A stretch of 64,000 nucleotides of DNA from the NCBI GenBank assembly GCA_945643635.1, contig CALZFC010000001.1, positions 1,091,001 through 1,155,000 on the forward strand. The letters are read 5' to 3'. Below, one piece after another: positions 24,416 through 36,122 of the stretch (within the stretch, counting starts at the first letter, position 1; each line of letters opens with the position of its first letter). Below the pieces are notes generated by a model, which made no database searches, had not been told where the DNA came from, and was given only the letters and a program-made list of their open reading frames with translations. Source of the DNA: Allodiplogaster sudhausi (taxonomy: Eukaryota > Nematoda > Chromadorea > Rhabditida > Diplogasteridae). The translations under genes and the position numbers were made by a program.

Positions 24416-27400
24416 CCAGTCTGTACGCCAGCAAGTGCGTCGCCGTGGACGCTGCTGCCATCTGCGATGGCACACCCTGCAAGTGCTCGCCCGGCTTCAC
24501 TGGCACGTACTGCTCATTATGTAAGTGTTGTACATACATACATAATTGCGAAAATTTGAATTAATTAATTATTTAATTTTTAACGTACAACATAATTAAA
24601 ACAAAATTGTTCAGTAATCTCACTCAACGACGCACTCAAAGACAAGATTGGCGATTCGGCGACCAAAGTCGTACTCGATGTGAGTTTACACAAAAAAGAA
24701 GAAGTATTTCTCCTTTGTACTCAAGCCACACTGTGTTTACCTATTTAATATTATTCATGAAAAAAGATATTACATTATGACAGCATTATGAAGAATAAGA
24801 AAAAAAAATTTTCTAGCTCGCTGACTCCTCGCGTAGTGTCCAGCGCGTTGACGGCTCGGCCGGCAACAGCGTCGCATTCGAAGAGGCGCTCCCGGCACTC
24901 CTCGCCTCGTTCAATGTCAACTCGGAGGATCTCGACGATTTCGGCTATGACGAAGTGGTTCTCTTCCAGTATTTAGCATTCGAGAGGCAGGATCTCATCG
25001 TCAGGTTTGTGAGCGAGAAAAAGGTATGTATTTATTGTCATTGATTTACATATGTACATACGTACGCATATATCTTTTTTATCTACGTATTGATATGTTT
25101 ACTTTTTTTGAATTTTTTTTTCGCGGAAAATTAATAAATTCAATTTTTATTGTACTTTTTTTTTCTTTTTTAAAATAGCTTTTTTTGGCGGGAAAAATAA
25201 AATAAATAATTCTTGGATACAACAGCGTAAACGTCGTTCGCATGATGGACTGGTCGCTCGGTCGCTGCTTCACTTTCAATCACGCGAGCAGACCGATCTC
25301 AATGCGAGCGCGCATGATTGGACCACGTGGAGGTGCTTACTGTTTTTTAAATGTTTTTTATAATAGTTTTTTTTTCTTCATAAATTCAAATAATTTTACA
25401 ATTATATGTATTTTTATAGAACAGAACCACATTCATTAATTAATTTTATAAAATTTATTTTTTATTATGTTTATTTATTATTTACCTATTTTAGGTAAAC
25501 GAATAATACCTTCCAATTGTATTCTATACCCCATGGATTAAAACATGTGTAATATGTATCAATATGTTTTTTTCACTTCATAATAACTAGAATTAGAGTC
25601 TCTCTCTCACTCACTCTCCCCCCTCTCTCTCGAGTAAGTTTCTGGGGTCCTTTAAGTTGATGTTTATCAGGCGTCGCCTCCGCTCTCTTCATCAATCAGT
25701 CCGAGTACCTTCCATGGGTGCAGACGGCCGGCGTCGCTGTCTACGTGCATGAGGTGAAGTTTTTTTAAATCCTTTTTGTTTTACTATTCTAATTTAAAAA
25801 AAAAATTTTATTTTGCAATAAATATATATTGTGTTACTAAAAAAAAAAGCCATGATTAACAAAGCTAATTTACTGTTTTCTATTACTGAAGGTCGGCACT
25901 GACATTTTCGCCGACTCGCAAAAGGTGATCCTTCAACCGCGCCACTCGTATGCCATCGCTGTAGAGCAAGTAAGACTTGTCTTAATCATTAAAATAAATA
26001 AATACTTTAAAAATGGAAGATATGTACTTGCCAGCTTTAACGCTTACAAAATATATCATTTATTTATTTTTTTCCAAACTACATGCATATATATTTTTTT
26101 TATTCAGACTCCGACGACTTTGCTTCATGAGCCGTACAGAAAATGCGCAGCGAGTCCACGAGACGCATCGTCGTACTATTTTAACGGCTCTTACACGACT
26201 GCGGTGAGGAAACTATCTCTCTCTCTCTCTCTCTCTCTGTCTAGCTTCACTCTCTCTCTCCCTCGCTCTCTTTCTCTCTCTCCCCTCATCCCTCCCTCCT
26301 CCAGGGCTGCTACATGTCCTGCCACCAAGACGGTGTCCGCGCCGCGTGCGGCTGCTATGATTCCTACTACCGCTTCCCAAGCGACGGCACTCCACCATGC
26401 AACGCAAACCAGCGTGCGTTAATTCATTTTGATAATTTCTATAAAAAACCATTGTCGGTGTCTCTAACGACAATCAGGTAGTTAGTGATAAGGGCATGTT
26501 TAAGGTGTACCGTACCAGTACAAATCTATGTGTATGCACACATTGAATAATTCTACTAGACGATTCAGTTAAATGAATAAAGTTACTACAAAATTCAGTT
26601 AATTACATAAAAATGCCCCTCCCCCCCAAATCATCGCAGTTTCCTGTCTCGCACGGGCGAAGAGTTCGCCGCCTTCTGGCTGCTCTTGCCCGCCTCCTTG
26701 CGTGGCGATCACTTTTGACATTTCGACGTCGGCCGCGCCCTTCACCCTACAAGTATGTACACACTTTTCAATCTCTTACTGTCTCTCTCTCGTTCTCGTT
26801 GTTCTCTTTCTAGCTCTCTTGTTCTCTTTGGAGTTCTCTTCCTGTCTTCCTCTCTCGCTTCTTTTTCTTTCTCTCTCATTCTCTTTCCATTTCTATCTCC
26901 CTCTCGTTCTCTCAGCAAATCTCTCGCTTTGGCCTTCATGATACTGCAATGGTGAGCATCTATCTAAGAAGCGCTGCGAATATCGCCATGCAGGAGCAGC
27001 CCTCAATGACGGTATGATCTGTAGTTAATATTACTAAATTCATATCTTTTGAATTATATACATTTAATACTCGTTCTTTTTACAATTTATTCATAAAAAA
27101 ACAATTTGTGATCAACTTGAAGTCGTTGAGAATGAAAAAAGAAAGAAAGAAACCAGATTCTAATCAGTGATCTATGATCTATGATCAATTCTAATCTGCT
27201 GATTTTAACAGTTCTCCGAGTTCCTCGCAGCGATCGGCGGCGTTGGCAGCGTGATCATGTCGATTACTGTATTCGTCGCGTTCGAATTAGTTGTTCTTCT
27301 GGTAGTTGTCGTTGTTCATTGAATAAATATTCTCCATCTAAATGCCCGGCTGAAGTGGCACACGCGATATCATATTACTTACTTACTTTATTTACGGCAC

Positions 27401-27535
27401 CGGAGTGACACGTGGTTGTGAAATTAGCGAAAATGTAAAATAATAGATATATAGAAGGTAAAATATAGAAGAAGATGAATAGAATGTAAGAGGCTAATAC
27501 TGAATGCGACAAATGTGGAGGATATAAAACGCAAA

Positions 27536-30321
27536 TCAACGCGGGACAGCACGGTAAGCAGAGATAAGAGAGGGGGGTAAAGACATAGATTTGGCGATAG
27601 AATTAAACAACTTCGCGGAACGGATAAAGAAGGAATGGGATCGCGCTTTGATGCGGGTGGTAGGAATGGCAAGTTGGAAGGAGAGCCCCCGCGTCCGAGA
27701 GTTACGAAAGTGGAAATGATGCGGAGAACGATTGCATAGCTTCCTATGACCAAAGATGAATCGACGCGCTAAAGTGAAGTCATTATCGTCTCTTCGCGAC
27801 TTAAGAGATGGAATTTGTAAAAGGCGATTACGTTCCTCACTAGGGGGTAGAGAATCGGAAGCATATCCTAGACATCGACGAAATACTATTCTTGTAAAAT
27901 AATTTTGAACTTTTTCTAGAATACGGATATCTTTAAGAAGAGAAGGTGAATAGACGGTTGTACAATTTTCAAGAATCGACCTAATATAGATAGTATAGGC
28001 TGACAATAATACATCCTTATTCCTTGTGCGGAGGGAGCGTAGAATAACATAGGCTTTAGAGAGGGCAGATGAAGCAATTTTGTAACAATGGGAAGAGAAA
28101 GAAAGCTTAGAATCTAACATTATTCCTAGATCGCGGACAGAGTTGACAGAAGACAAAGGATGACCGGTGAGAGAGTATGTAGTGAGGGGATTTGCCCTAC
28201 CGAGATGTAAAACAGAGCATTTATCAATGGCTAGAGGTAATTGCCAGTTGTCAGCCCAAGAGGAAACAGCGTCTATTGCATGTTGTAGAACAAGAGGGGA
28301 ATTTTTAGGATGGAATGAGTGGAATATTTTGAGATCATCTGCGAAACACCGAGCGGTTGCACCAATTGAGGATATAAGGGGAGGGAGGTCGGCAGTATAG
28401 ATGATGAAAAGGAGAGGACCGATGACAGTTCCTTGTGGAATTCCGCTAATGACAGGGCGAGGGGAAGAGAGGGATTTGCCTACGCGTACAGAGAAGGAAC
28501 GATTGGATAAGAAGTCGGTTAGCCAATTAATAAAAGTTCTAGGAAATGCGAAGCTAATAAGCTTATGGATCAGTTTGGAATGACTAACTCTGTCAAATGC
28601 CTTAGAATGATCAAAATATACAACATCAGTGCAATGGCCAAGATGCATAGAATGGGTCCATGTTTCTAAACAGTCTAGCAACTGAAATTCTATAGATCGC
28701 TTTGGTCGAAACCCGAATTGCTCGTCAGGCAAAATACAATTATCATCACACCATTTGGTTAAGCTACGACATAGAAGTTTCTCAAAGAGCCTAGAAAACA
28801 TAGATGTTATGGAAATAGGACGGTAATTAACTGGGTCTGAAAAGGGAGGCTTCTTCTTTATGGGAACGACAATTGAATGTTTCCAACTGGAAGGGACGGT
28901 GGCGGAGTTTAGAGAGAAATTAAAAATATATTCCAACGCTTCACTTAAAGGTATGGCCAAATTTTTAATAAATCTGAGATTAAAGTGATCAGGAGTAACA
29001 CACGAACTATTAGGCCATATTTCGATAGCACGACAAATCTCATGTCTAGCAAAGACAAAATTAAATGGAGAGCGAGGGGGAGAAGGGTTAAGGGCCGGGA
29101 GAGAGCCATTATCTAAGGTAAAGCTAGTGCTAAAAGTTTGGGCGAGTAGCTCGGCTTTATCTATGTCGTCATAACAATCCTTACCAGAAGGGCTAGAAAG
29201 AGTGTCAATTCCACGGGGTTTAGAGGATGTTCTATTGCGGATATAGCGAAAGAACAGAGAATTATTCTGAGAACTGATGATATGTTTTTCGACGTTGCGG
29301 GCATATTTTTCAACGGACTTATTATAGCGGGCGTTAATAGCTTCGAATTCTGCACTATGAGAAGAGTTGGATAGGGAAGAGAGCCAAAGCTGATAGCGTT
29401 TACGTTGCAGACGAAGGATATGACTAGGAAGGCGTTCACCGTGTAAGCTAACTCGTTTGTAGGGGACAAAAAGAGATTCCGTAGAACGAAGGGCTGAAGA
29501 GAGCATTGAAAACATAGAGTCTATATTTGACATTAAAGTGAACGGAGCAGGGAAACCGAAAGAAAGAAGAAAAGTGTTGGCTTGGACATAATCACAATGA
29601 GAATAGTCTCTAACATATGTAAAAGATGGGGCAGTGTAGGAAAGTGAGATTGAAAAAGATACAGAATTATGATCAGAGGAGGCAAAAGGAGGACATACTT
29701 GAACAGTGGAGACTAAATTTGGGGCGTTACTTAAGACGAGATCTAAAATGTGACTGTTATGGGTTGTAGAAGGTGTCAACTGGGCCAAGAAGGAAGTGCT
29801 GGTTTGGATTGGGTGGAAGGACTGCCGACCTGGGAAGGATGGGGGAGAGACCAGTAGAGATCAGGGTAATTAAAGTCGCCTAACAAGATGGAAGGATGCG
29901 GGCAAGTTGAGAGATCCCGGAGAGAATTGATTAAAATAGAGTTCCCTTCGACAGAGACAGAAGGAGAGCGATAAACAGTAATAAATCGTACAAGGTTGCC
30001 GTTAAATGAGCAATCCAATGCTAATAACTCGAATGAACCGGCGTTAGAAAGGGAGGAGATAACTTTGCATGAAATAGCAGAGTGAATGATCATTGCCACG
30101 CCTCCCCCCTTGCGGCGGGGACGGTCGCAACGGTAGACAGAGAAATTGGAATTACCATTTAAGAGGAACGAGTCTGGTATCTTAGCAGATAGCCAAGTCT
30201 CTACGATAACGATAATACTATTAGAATTCTTTAAGATATTCGCTAATTCTGCAGACTTATTAACAATTGACCTAGCATTGAAGAGCAGCACCGAACATGA
30301 ACGCGTGTGTGAGGGCGACAA
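27536..30321 (-). CDS. Retrotransposon ORF2: APE endonuclease and reverse transcriptase, one frameshift
   Basis: The N-terminal part (30321 to about 29845) shows APE-type endonuclease motifs: LLFNARSIVNK, VETWLS, GGGVAMI and LLGDFNYPDLYW. The C-terminal part, in another frame to 27536, shows LDLVLSN, then reverse transcriptase motifs FGFRPKRS, YFDHSKAFDRVSH, SGIPQGTVIGPLLF and the catalytic FADDLKIF. Cys-poor thumb and tail sequence follows. The two frames overlap by only a few codons. The switch is explained by a single-base deficit in a homopolymer of five G (plus strand) at 29841-29845, right after the GDFN motif. This is either a real inactivating indel or a sequencing slip. The rest is long and open, so the insertion is young. 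Confidence 0.85.
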
Positions 30322-30359
30322 AGGAGTAAGAGTGTTCGATGGCCTACGAGAGGTGCTAT

Positions 30360-31484
30360 TTAGTAGTGGTTGAGAGGAGGCCAGTGGTTGAAAGGGGCCG
30401 GGGAGTAGGGGCCGGCATTGCGATGGCCGGGATAGAAAGATTGAGAGGGCGGAAGAGGGAACGATAGCGAGGAGAGGCGAGGGACGTTGGAGGAAGAGGA
30501 GAGATAACGTGGGCGAGAGAGGGCTTGACGGTTAGAGTGAGGATTCGATTGGGGATGACGAGTTGGTCTGGAATGAGGGCGAGAAGATTCGCGAGTGGGT
30601 TGAGGAGAGCGATAGAACTTGGAATAGTCGGGTTGGGAGCGAGGGGAGGAAGGCTTGATGCCTCTCTGGGCGAGGGTAAGCGACGGACGGACAGAGCAAT
30701 GGTAGAAATAATTCGAGTGGCCAAGGCGATAGGCAAACTTAATCATTTGCTGCTGAACAGCGGAGTTGGGGAGGACGACCTTGAGAAGGGCGGTCGGGGA
30801 GCCACGAGAGGGAAGAGGATAGACGGCAAGGGGGAGAGCACAGATGTCAAGATAGGAAAGGATGCGACAGATAACGTCATAGTAGAAGAGGGCCTTTTGG
30901 CTTGCTGAACCAACGCCATAGTCAACACCAGCAACAACTACTGACCGACGCCGCTCGGTGCGGTCAGACTTTTCCTCCTCCGTCTCATGATTGAAATCCC
31001 AAGTGGGCGCGGAAGGGAGAGAGGAGGAGGGGGGAGGAGGAGGGGCAGAGGTAGTGGGAGCGGAAGGAATCGGCTTTGGTGGGGCATTGGAGGCAGCCTG
31101 CGAGGAAATGGGGGATGACATGATGGTGTCGGCAACATCGGAAACCCGCGGAGGAGGATAAGAATCAAGCAAAGCAGAGAGAGAATCAACACGAGCATTT
31201 AAGTCAGAATTGGCTGCCTCCAGGGAAGAAAGTCGCTTCTCCTTCTCGTGGATGAGAGAGGTCAGGCTAGCGATCTGGTTGTCCTTGTCGTTGAAAGCGG
31301 CAATGAGAGCGTCGAGCTTGTGGGCCATGCGAGAGACGAGGTCATCGTCGAGTGCGTCATCGGTGTCAGGATCGGAATCGGGACGGAGCCGCTTCGGCCG
31401 TCTCTGTAAGAGCTCGGCAAACGAGGGAAGAGGCGAGAGGGGCTTAGGCAGGAGAGAGGAAGAAGAAGCATTTTCCGATGTCAT
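30360..31484 (-). CDS. Retrotransposon ORF1 protein (374 aa)
   Basis: A 374-residue frame ends 38 nt upstream of ORF2. The N-terminal third is Ser/Pro/Leu-rich and then acidic. Residues about 50-105 form a heptad-like coiled coil (KLDALIAAFNDK through LSSLEAANSDLN), the usual trimerisation region of non-LTR ORF1 proteins. A Pro-rich linker follows, then a basic region with RRSVVVAGVDYG and an RNA-binding-like fold, and an Arg/Ser/Pro-rich tail. Nucleic-acid chaperone function is inferred from position and layout; no CCHC knuckle is visible. Confidence 0.75.
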   Translation of the reverse strand: MTSENASSSSLLPKPLSPLPSFAELLQRRPKRLRPDSDPDTDDALDDDLVSRMAHKLDALIAAFNDKDNQIASLTSLIHEKEKRLSSLEAANSDLNARVDSLSALLDSYPPPRVSDVADTIMSSPISSQAASNAPPKPIPSAPTTSAPPPPPSSSLPSAPTWDFNHETEEEKSDRTERRRSVVVAGVDYGVGSASQKALFYYDVICRILSYLDICALPLAVYPLPSRGSPTALLKVVLPNSAVQQQMIKFAYRLGHSNYFYHCSVRPSLTLAQRGIKPSSPRSQPDYSKFYRSPQPTRESSRPHSRPTRHPQSNPHSNRQALSRPRYLSSSSNVPRLSSLSFPLPPSQSFYPGHRNAGPYSPAPFNHWPPLNHY

Positions 31485-31703
31485 AACTGTATAGGGGCCA
31501 GTAGATCAATCGAAACGTTCCCCGGCCCAAGGGATATCAGCTAGGAGAGGTCGGAAAGAGAAGACGTCATACGGGTGTCGTAACCTGATTGGGTGCCTTT
31601 AAAAGAGAGTAAGCCAGAGGCACACTGGCTGAAGCTTGAGCTGCACTGTGTAGCCGGGCTCAGGAGAGGAGGGAAGGAGCGCTAAGGAGGACCGGCCGCA
31701 CAG

Positions 31704-31926
31704 AAGAACGGCAGCGAGAGAATGTAGAACGGCAGCGAGAGAATGAAGAACGGCAGCGAGAGAATGAAGAACGGCAGCGAGAGAATGAAGAACGGCAGCG
31801 AGAGAATGAGAACGGCAGCGAGAGAATGAAGAACGGCAGCGAGAGAATGAGAACGGCAGCGAGAGAATGAAGAACGGCAGCGAGAGAATGAGAACGGCAG
31901 CGAGAGAATGAAGAACGGCAGCGAGA
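31704..31926 (-). repeat. 21-bp tandem repeat in the retrotransposon 5' region
   Basis: About eleven copies of a unit reading GAACGGCAGCGAGAGAATGA on the plus strand, with alternation of 20- and 21-nt units. It lies upstream of ORF1, in the position of a 5' UTR/promoter VNTR. Confidence 0.85.
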
Positions 31927-31930
31927 CATA

Positions 31931-31971
31931 TTGCAAATAGAGCCCTCGATTCACCGAGTTATTCTCTAAAT

Positions 31972-32010
<39 letters not shown>

Positions 32011-32780
32011 ATACTCTTTTGACTATTGTGACTCGAGATAATGACACTGATTTGTTGATAAAACCACGTAGACTATCAACAAAGTATATTTCCAAAGCGA
32101 CCCGATGATTCCGATGAAGAGAAATGCGACGTTAATAAAATAGACTGTGGAGAGAACGCTAAAGAATGAAAGCGAGGGAGAGAGAGAGAATGAGAAGGAA
32201 AAAGGGGAGAAAGATGTTATTTAATTTTTTAAACAAATTTATCAAGAGTCACAAACCGAACAAGAAAGAGGTGGCAAGAATTGAGAAGACAAAAAAAGAA
32301 TGCTTTCAACTCTAGCCGCTGGGTCGTATTGCACTCAGTTTGCACTCTTGTCAGTGTAGGCTTGGTTGTAGGTCCCGGTGGCTTCTACTTTGTTGCTGAA
32401 AGCCTGCTCAGACTTCTTTTTCGCTTTATTTCTTTCGCTCTCCATCTCACGTGAGGGAGAGAAAAATAGAAAGATTTTTGCCTGGGTGAGAGTGCATGTG
32501 ATTAAGAGAGATTGAGAGAGTCAATAACAAATATTTAAAAAATATTCAACTAAATTACGGTAGACAGTAATGTTTTCTTATTCTTCTTAAACTTCATATT
32601 TTAAAGCGTCGTTTTAAGAGGCAAAATGAAAAAAATTTAATTTAATCGATATGACCAATATTAACATTTAAAAAGAATACTCATCAAGTAATACATTCCA
32701 ATAGAAGAAAGGATCGTTTACCTGTAGAACATGCATTATAAGCATTGAAATCTTTTGTGTCATTCGGAGAAAGTATATAC
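31931..32780. other. Spacer between the retrotransposon and copy D
   Basis: A GA tract at 31975-32010, then AT-rich unique sequence. Copies C and D face each other tail to tail across this interval and the retrotransposon. I see no gene here. Confidence 0.5.
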
Positions 32781-35700
32781 TCAATTTACAATTATAACAA
32801 TCAGTAGAACTACTAATTCGATGACGAGGAAAACAGTAATCGACATGATCACGCTGCCAAAGCCGCCGATCACTGCGAGGAACTCGGAAAACTGTTAAGA
32901 TCAGCAGATTAGACTTGATCAGAGATCATAGATCATGGATCATAGATCATAGATCATAGATCATAGATTAGACTCTCTTTTCTTTTCTCCGTCTGTAAAA
33001 TAATCAACGCCTCAAGATGAACGTGTTAAAAAAAAAAGATTTAAAAAAAATTAAACGACGACTCTTCATCAAAAATCGAGTATTAAATGTATATAGTAAT
33101 AAAAAATAAATTTAAAAAAATAACCGTCATAGAGGGCTCCTCTCGCATGGCGATATTCGCTGCGCTTCTTAGATAGATGCTCACCATTGCTGTGTCGTAA
33201 CGGCCAAAGCGAGAGAGTTGCTGAGAGAACGAGAGGGAGATAGAAATGGAAAGAGAATGAGAGATAAAAAGAGAAGAAGAAAGAATAAAGAGTAGAAGAG
33301 AGGTCGAAAGAGAATGAGAGAGATAGTTAGAGGCAAATTGAAAAAGCTAAAATTATGACCATTTTATGCATGCACATTTGTAACTTCATCAACTCAACTT
33401 CTTGAATTATCATGTCTTTTGGTAATTCTTTCTCTTTCTTTTTCTTTATAAATGTGCGAAAGGGCGCGAATTCAAAAGAGAGTTTCAGGTTAAGCTGAAA
33501 GGTGTGCATACTTGTTGAGTGAAGGGCGCGGCCGACGTGGATATGTCATAAGTAATCGCCTCGCATGGAGGCGGGCAAGAGCAGCCAGACGGAGGCGAAC
33601 TCTTCGCCAAAGCCAGACAGGCGACTGAATTGGAGGGGACAGGAATATTTATTTTATTATATATTTTTCTATCATCATTCGTTTGTGCAAGTTCATTAGT
33701 CTGAATCTTATAGAATATATATCATCTTGTTTAGAGTTCACTTATACCAAAGTATTCCATAGAAACACAAGATCTTGGAAATAATCTAATGAATAAAGCA
33801 AAGCACGCTGGTTTGCGTTGCATGGTGGAGTGCCGTCGCTTGGGAAGCGGTAGTAGGAATCATAGCAGCCGCACGCGGCACGGACACCATCTTGGTAGCA
33901 GGACATGTAGCAGCCCTGGAGGAGAGAGAGAAAGAGAGAGAAAGAGGGAGAGAGAGAAAGAGAGACAGAGACAGAGAGAGTGGAGAGAGAGAGAGAGAAA
34001 GACGGATCGAGAGAAGGGAGATAGAGAGACCTAGAGGGAGAGGGAGAGAAAGAGAAAGAGAGAGAGAGAGAGAAAGTGAGAGAGAAAGAGAGAGTGAGTT
34101 TGCTCACCGCAGTCGTGTAAGAACCATTAAAATAGTACGACGATGCGTCTCGTGGACTCGCTGCGCATTTTCTGTACGGCTCATGAAGCAAAGTCGTCGG
34201 AGTCTATAAGTTATATAAAATAATAATAATTATTATTATTATAATAGGCAGAAATATCTGCTGTACTTTTTTGCTATGCACGAAAGTTCGTAATAACCTA
34301 TCTTATTAATCTTTATTTGTATTATATTTGTATTATTGCATGACAATTCTTACTTGTTCTACAGCGATCGCATACGAGTAGCCCGGCTGAACGTTCACCT
34401 TTTGAGACTCGACGAAAATGTCAGTGCCGACCTTTAGTAATACAGAAATGAAAAGAAGTCATTCTTGTTAATCATACTTTTTTTAAGTACATATGTAGTA
34501 CTATATGTACATATGTACATGTATTAGAATGTGATTTAGAGAGAAACATAAATATCCAACTATAAATGTACATATAGTAGTCAGAAAATTAAGCAGACAA
34601 CGGCTTAGTATCGTATTCTTTTAAATGTATAAATTAAATTTTAAAAAGTGATTATAAAAAACCTTGCCTCATGCACGTAGACAGCCATTCCGGCGGTCTG
34701 CACCCATGGCAGGTACTCGGACTGGTTGATGAAGAGCGCCGAGGCGACGCCTGATAAACATCAACTTGAAGGAGCCAAAAACTATCTCTTGAATTTCGCG
34801 CCTTTTTTCCTGAGATATATAAAGGCGAGAGAGAGAGAAGGAGAGACTCTACTTCACTACGGTTATGTTTCGCGCTCCTGCAATATTTAAAATTCTTCTT
34901 CTTCTTTTTTCATCAGACGACGAAACAGGCCAGCATATATGTATGTACATAGTCTAACCATTAGGAACAATCAGTTAACCTTACTAATAAATAAATAAAC
35001 AAATAAAGATATAAATAAAATACTTTTAAATAAATCTAAAATATTATTAAAAGATATATGTATCACAACCTCCTCTCGGTCCAATCATCCGCGCTCGCAT
35101 CGTGATCGGTCTGCTCGCGTGATTGAAAGTGAAGCAGCGACCGAGCGACCAGTCCATCATGCGCACGACGTTTTCGCTGTTGTATCCAAGAATTATTAAT
35201 TTTACTTTTCCCGCCAAAAAAAAGCTATTCAAAAAAAGCAAAAATAATATTCATACACATGTACATAAATAAGCATATTAGAAGAAGAAGAAAAAAAGGA
35301 CAAATGTTCCATCGCCAACCTAACGTTGAGCTCCTGCCGCTCGAATGCTAAATACTGGAAGATGTCCGCTTCATCATAGCCGAAATCGTCGAGATCCTTC
35401 GAGTTGACATTGAAAGAGGCGAGGAGTGCCGGAAGCGCCTCATCGAATGCGACGCTGTTGCCGGCCGAGCCGTCTGCTCGGCGCACACTTCGCGAGGAGT
35501 CAGCGAGCTAGAAAAAAATAAGTAAATAAATATATACGTATATATATATGTATGCATTAGCTAGCCGATAATGCACTTTTTAGAGGCAGACAAGACAAGT
35601 GAAATTGATAAATTACTTACATCAAGCACAATATTCGTTGCCGAATCGCCAATCTTGTCCTTTAGCTCGTCGTTGAGCGAGATTACTGAACAATTTAGAT

Positions 35701-35919
35701 AATTATGTAGCAACTTTTAATCTTAATGAATCAATTAATAGATTCGAATTACAAATCTGTACTTGCATAATGAGCAATAGGTTCCTGTGTAGCCGGGCGA
35801 GCAGATGCAGGGTGAGCCATCGCAGATGGCAGCAGAGTCCACGGTGACGCACTTGCTGGAGTACTGACTGGAAGGGGTGAGAGAGAGAGAGAGAGAGTGA
35901 AAGAGAGAAAGAGAGAGAT

Positions 35920-35951
<32 letters not shown>

Positions 35952-36087
35952 CGCGCAATCAGACAGGATATGTAAGAAAAAAGGCGAAATGAGAGACATC
36001 GAGTTGTTCGTGATGTAGCCGCCGCACAATGGAGAATCTGCAGTCGTCGTCATGGCGGCATTGCTGATGGCAGTGCTCTGAAAGTTA

Positions 36088-36122
<35 letters not shown>

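Larger units (their letters stand above)
17820..27322 (+). pseudogene. EGF/DEG-ENaC-like channel paralogue C, with in-frame stop
   Basis: All 21 exons can be placed: remnant of exon 1 ending 17860; then 18020-18072, 18247-18348, 19793-19940, 21909-21982, 22384-22446, 22702-22799, 23039-23112, 23292-23611, 23842-23918, 24420-24520, 24615-24679, 24817-25004, 25226-25332, 25671-25753, 25892-25969, 26108-26203, 26305-26413, 26640-26752, 26916-27011 and 27212-27322. Phases match copy D throughout. Key motifs are present: EGF PCKCSPGFTGTYC, GRCFTFN, HEPYRKC, CSCPPPC and the last membrane segment. Lesions: TAA at 23402-23404 in the Thr-rich exon, where D reads TCC; that exon's donor has become GTTTTT where D has GTATGT; and no ATG at the position that starts A and D. 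Either a young pseudogene or a gene truncated to a secreted sushi-module fragment. Exon 11 ends at GT, whereas A and D have GC. Confidence 0.8.
27365..31930 (-). mobile_element. Non-LTR retrotransposon, near full length
   Basis: Runs on the minus strand with a 5' region (31485-31930) containing a tandem repeat, ORF1 (30360-31484), ORF2 with endonuclease and reverse transcriptase (27536-30321), and a short 3' tail ending near 27365 by an ATTACTTACTTTA motif. It lies only about 40 nt beyond the stop codon of copy C. The ORF arrangement, APE-type endonuclease and the RT motif set suit the CR1/Jockey group. The exact ends are estimates because no empty site is available. Confidence 0.85.

Noticed and set aside
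23749..24559. Long Ser/Leu-rich frames around the CT tracts (also 7074-7382, 14266-14775, 42122-42824, 43485-44094, 56121-56476)
   Set aside because: Pure microsatellite translation: all three frames are open on such repeats and none has conserved sequence.
26640..26752. In-frame TGA in exon 19 of copies A, C and D when read as ...EEFAAFWLLLPAS...
   Set aside because: That frame is wrong. The phase from the preceding exon gives CSCPPPC...YDIS, which is open in all copies and fits DEG/ENaC Cys motifs.
28167..31494. Plus-strand frames across the retrotransposon
   Set aside because: They are antisense shadows of ORF1 and ORF2, which have clear motifs on the minus strand.
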